A DNA stretch of 6,699 bases, taken from positions 12,581 to 19,279 of the forward strand of contig PMBV01000440.1 of the NCBI GenBank assembly GCA_003153055.1, written 5' to 3'. Numbering within the stretch: the first letter of the stretch is position 1; each line of letters opens with the position of its first letter. A model generated the notes under the pieces. The model did not search any database. It saw only the letters and a list, made by a program, of their open reading frames with translations, and was not told the origin of the DNA. The translations under genes were made by a program, and so were the position numbers. Source of the DNA: Myxococcales bacterium (GTDB lineage: Bacteria > Myxococcota > Myxococcia > Myxococcales > Myxococcaceae). Positions 5,539-6,699 of the stretch are shown piece after piece.

Positions 5539-6660
5539 CTACCGGCTCGGCACCTCGGTGATGCCTCGTGCGAAGGCGATGAGTCCTTTGAGGTCTTCGA
5601 TGGCCTCCCCCAGGTAGGGTGCCGCGACGGCGAAGGCGGAGGCCGGCACCTCGGAGGCGAGCTGCTTGAGCAACGCCCGATCGCGGGTCACCCGGCCCAG
5701 CTCGATGTGGGCCAGCTCGGTGAGCTTGGCGAGGCCGGTTTTGGCCGCTTCTGGCGCGCCCACCTCGAGCGAGATGGCGTCGGGCTCGATGAAGCCGTCG
5801 GTGCGCACCCAGCTTCGGTTGAGCACGAAGCCCGCGAAAGGCAGCCCCATCTCGAGGATGCGATCTCGGAAGTAGCGGGCGTCGCTCAGGGCGGCTTGAT
5901 CGGGGCTGGCCACCAAAATGAAGGCGGCCTCGTTCGACGAGAGGAGCGCGCGCACCCCCTCGGCGTGGAGCCGCATCGGGCCGAACATGCCACCGAAGGC
6001 GCTGAGGAACTCCTGGATCTCGGCGAAGAACTCGCCCCCGAAGACCTTGGTGAAGACGGTGCCGATGAGCTCGCTGGCTCTGCGAAAGAGGCCCCGGCGC
6101 TTCGAGGGGAGGAAGAGGTTCAGGATCCTCTCGTCGAGGAAGCGCGCCAGCTTTCCCGGGGCCTCGAGGAAGTCGAGGGCGTTGCGTGAGGGCGGAGTGT
6201 CGAGCACCACGAGGTCGTACTTCCCGCTCGACGACAGCTCGAATAGGGCCTCGGCCGCGGTGTATTCCTGCATCCCCGCGACCAGCTCCGAGAGGTGACG
6301 GAACAGGCGGCTGTCGAGAATGCGGTCGGCCTGCTCCTGGGTCTTGGCCATGCGTCGCACCAGGCTCTCGAACACCACGTCGGGGTTGAGCATCCACGCG
6401 TCGAGCGTACCGGCCTCGACGCCGGCTTCGCGCAGCCGCGCCAGGGGGACCTGGGTCGGCTCTCGCATGCTCTCGTGGATGCCCATGGCCTGCGCCAGGC
6501 GCCTCGCCGGGTCGATCGTCAGGACCAGCACTCTGCGCCCTTGCTTCGCGGCGGCCAGCCCGAGCGCGGCCGAAGTCGTCGTCTTGCCCACGCCGCCGGC
6601 CCCGCAGCACACGATGACCTTCTTGTCGCGAATGAGCGCTGCCAGATCGGGTGCGACCAT
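5539..6660 (-). CDS. Single-domain Get3/ArsA-like ATPase (anion-transporting ATPase family), signature-lysine variant
   Basis: This 373-residue cytosolic P-loop ATPase belongs to the ArsA/Get3 branch of the MinD/SIMIBI class. The P-loop GAGGVGKTT is at 20-28. Switch I is TIDPARRL (49-56) with catalytic-type D50, switch II is VLDTPPSRNALDFLEAPGK (152-170), and the late nucleotide-binding elements are LVASPDQ (249-255) and VLNRSW (279-284). It is one domain, unlike tandem ArsA (about 580 residues). The deviant Walker A normally reads GKGGVGKTT, but the signature lysine is replaced by A21. There is no Get3-type CxxC zinc motif and no ArsA-like cysteine set; the only cysteines are C18 and C19. 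Arsenite export or tail-anchored protein targeting are therefore poor defaults. It resembles the actinobacterial ArsA-like proteins encoded as adjacent pairs (mycobacterial Rv3679/Rv3680 type), so a sister gene may lie to the right of the window. The ATG at 6660-6658 follows only a GGTGG-like ribosome site. No ars genes are nearby. Confidence 0.93.
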   Translation of the reverse strand: MVAPDLAALIRDKKVIVCCGAGGVGKTTTSAALGLAAAKQGRRVLVLTIDPARRLAQAMGIHESMREPTQVPLARLREAGVEAGTLDAWMLNPDVVFESLVRRMAKTQEQADRILDSRLFRHLSELVAGMQEYTAAEALFELSSSGKYDLVVLDTPPSRNALDFLEAPGKLARFLDERILNLFLPSKRRGLFRRASELIGTVFTKVFGGEFFAEIQEFLSAFGGMFGPMRLHAEGVRALLSSNEAAFILVASPDQAALSDARYFRDRILEMGLPFAGFVLNRSWVRTDGFIEPDAISLEVGAPEAAKTGLAKLTELAHIELGRVTRDRALLKQLASEVPASAFAVAAPYLGEAIEDLKGLIAFARGITEVPSR

Positions 6661-6699
6661 GAACCACCCACCATAACCAGTAGGCGTTTGCGCGGCGAC

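Noticed and set aside
5539..6660. Arsenic resistance or tail-anchored protein insertion role for the ATPase
   Set aside because: It is a single domain without arsenite-binding cysteines or the Get3 CxxC, and no ars genes are visible, so neither function is supported.
3827..6667. A 946-codon open frame on the minus strand running from inside the ATPase gene through the antisense of the DUF1015 gene into the FKBP gene
   Set aside because: Only its final 109 codons are a real gene (FKBP), fixed by a ribosome site and family length. The rest is low-complexity Arg/Pro/Gly/His-rich translation, out of frame with the ATPase and antisense to DUF1015, as expected from high third-position GC.

Overview
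The window is gene-dense, high-GC DNA (roughly two thirds G+C by eye). Codon third positions are strongly G/C, so several long open frames lie antisense to real genes. The gene set (M17 leucyl aminopeptidase, short-chain acyl regulator, FKBP, DUF1015 protein, Get3/ArsA-like ATPase) and the protein style suggest a myxobacterium or related Myxococcota. That assignment is an inference from recognition, not from a search. I see no mobile element, tRNA, rRNA, CRISPR array or phage gene, and it reads as ordinary chromosomal housekeeping and accessory sequence.

Layout: (1) 1-1325, minus strand, leucyl aminopeptidase pepA, whose C-terminal end runs off the left edge. (2) 1438-2334, plus strand, a 298-residue protein resembling the zinc-dependent phospholipase C family but with apparently degraded metal ligands; it is divergent from pepA across a 112-bp gap. 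(3) 2344-3819, minus strand, a 491-residue helix-turn-helix regulator of the RamB/PrpR/ScfR type, ending 9 bp from gene 2. (4) 3827-4156, minus strand, a minimal 109-residue FKBP prolyl isomerase only 7 bp upstream of the regulator, so the two probably form an FKBP-regulator operon. (5) 4292-5506, plus strand, a 404-residue DUF1015 protein, divergent from the FKBP gene. (6) 5539-6660, minus strand, a 373-residue single-domain Get3/ArsA-like ATPase lacking the usual signature lysine, convergent with gene 5. No gene-free stretch exceeds about 135 bp.

How the genes relate: only FKBP plus regulator look co-transcribed; the others alternate in strand and appear to be separate units. PepA and FKBP are cytosolic protein turnover and folding functions, and the regulator probably senses short-chain acyl-CoA or carbon state. 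The DUF1015 protein and the ArsA-like ATPase are conserved families of unclear role. I found no convincing undescribed multi-gene system. The points most worth a second look are: the G-x-x-R nucleotide-binding-like motif in the DUF1015 protein; the four-cysteine set and lost HExxH in the regulator; the degenerate phospholipase-like protein; the variant P-loop of the ATPase; and a strong excess of the hexamer CTCGAG, mostly driven by a Leu-Glu codon pair.
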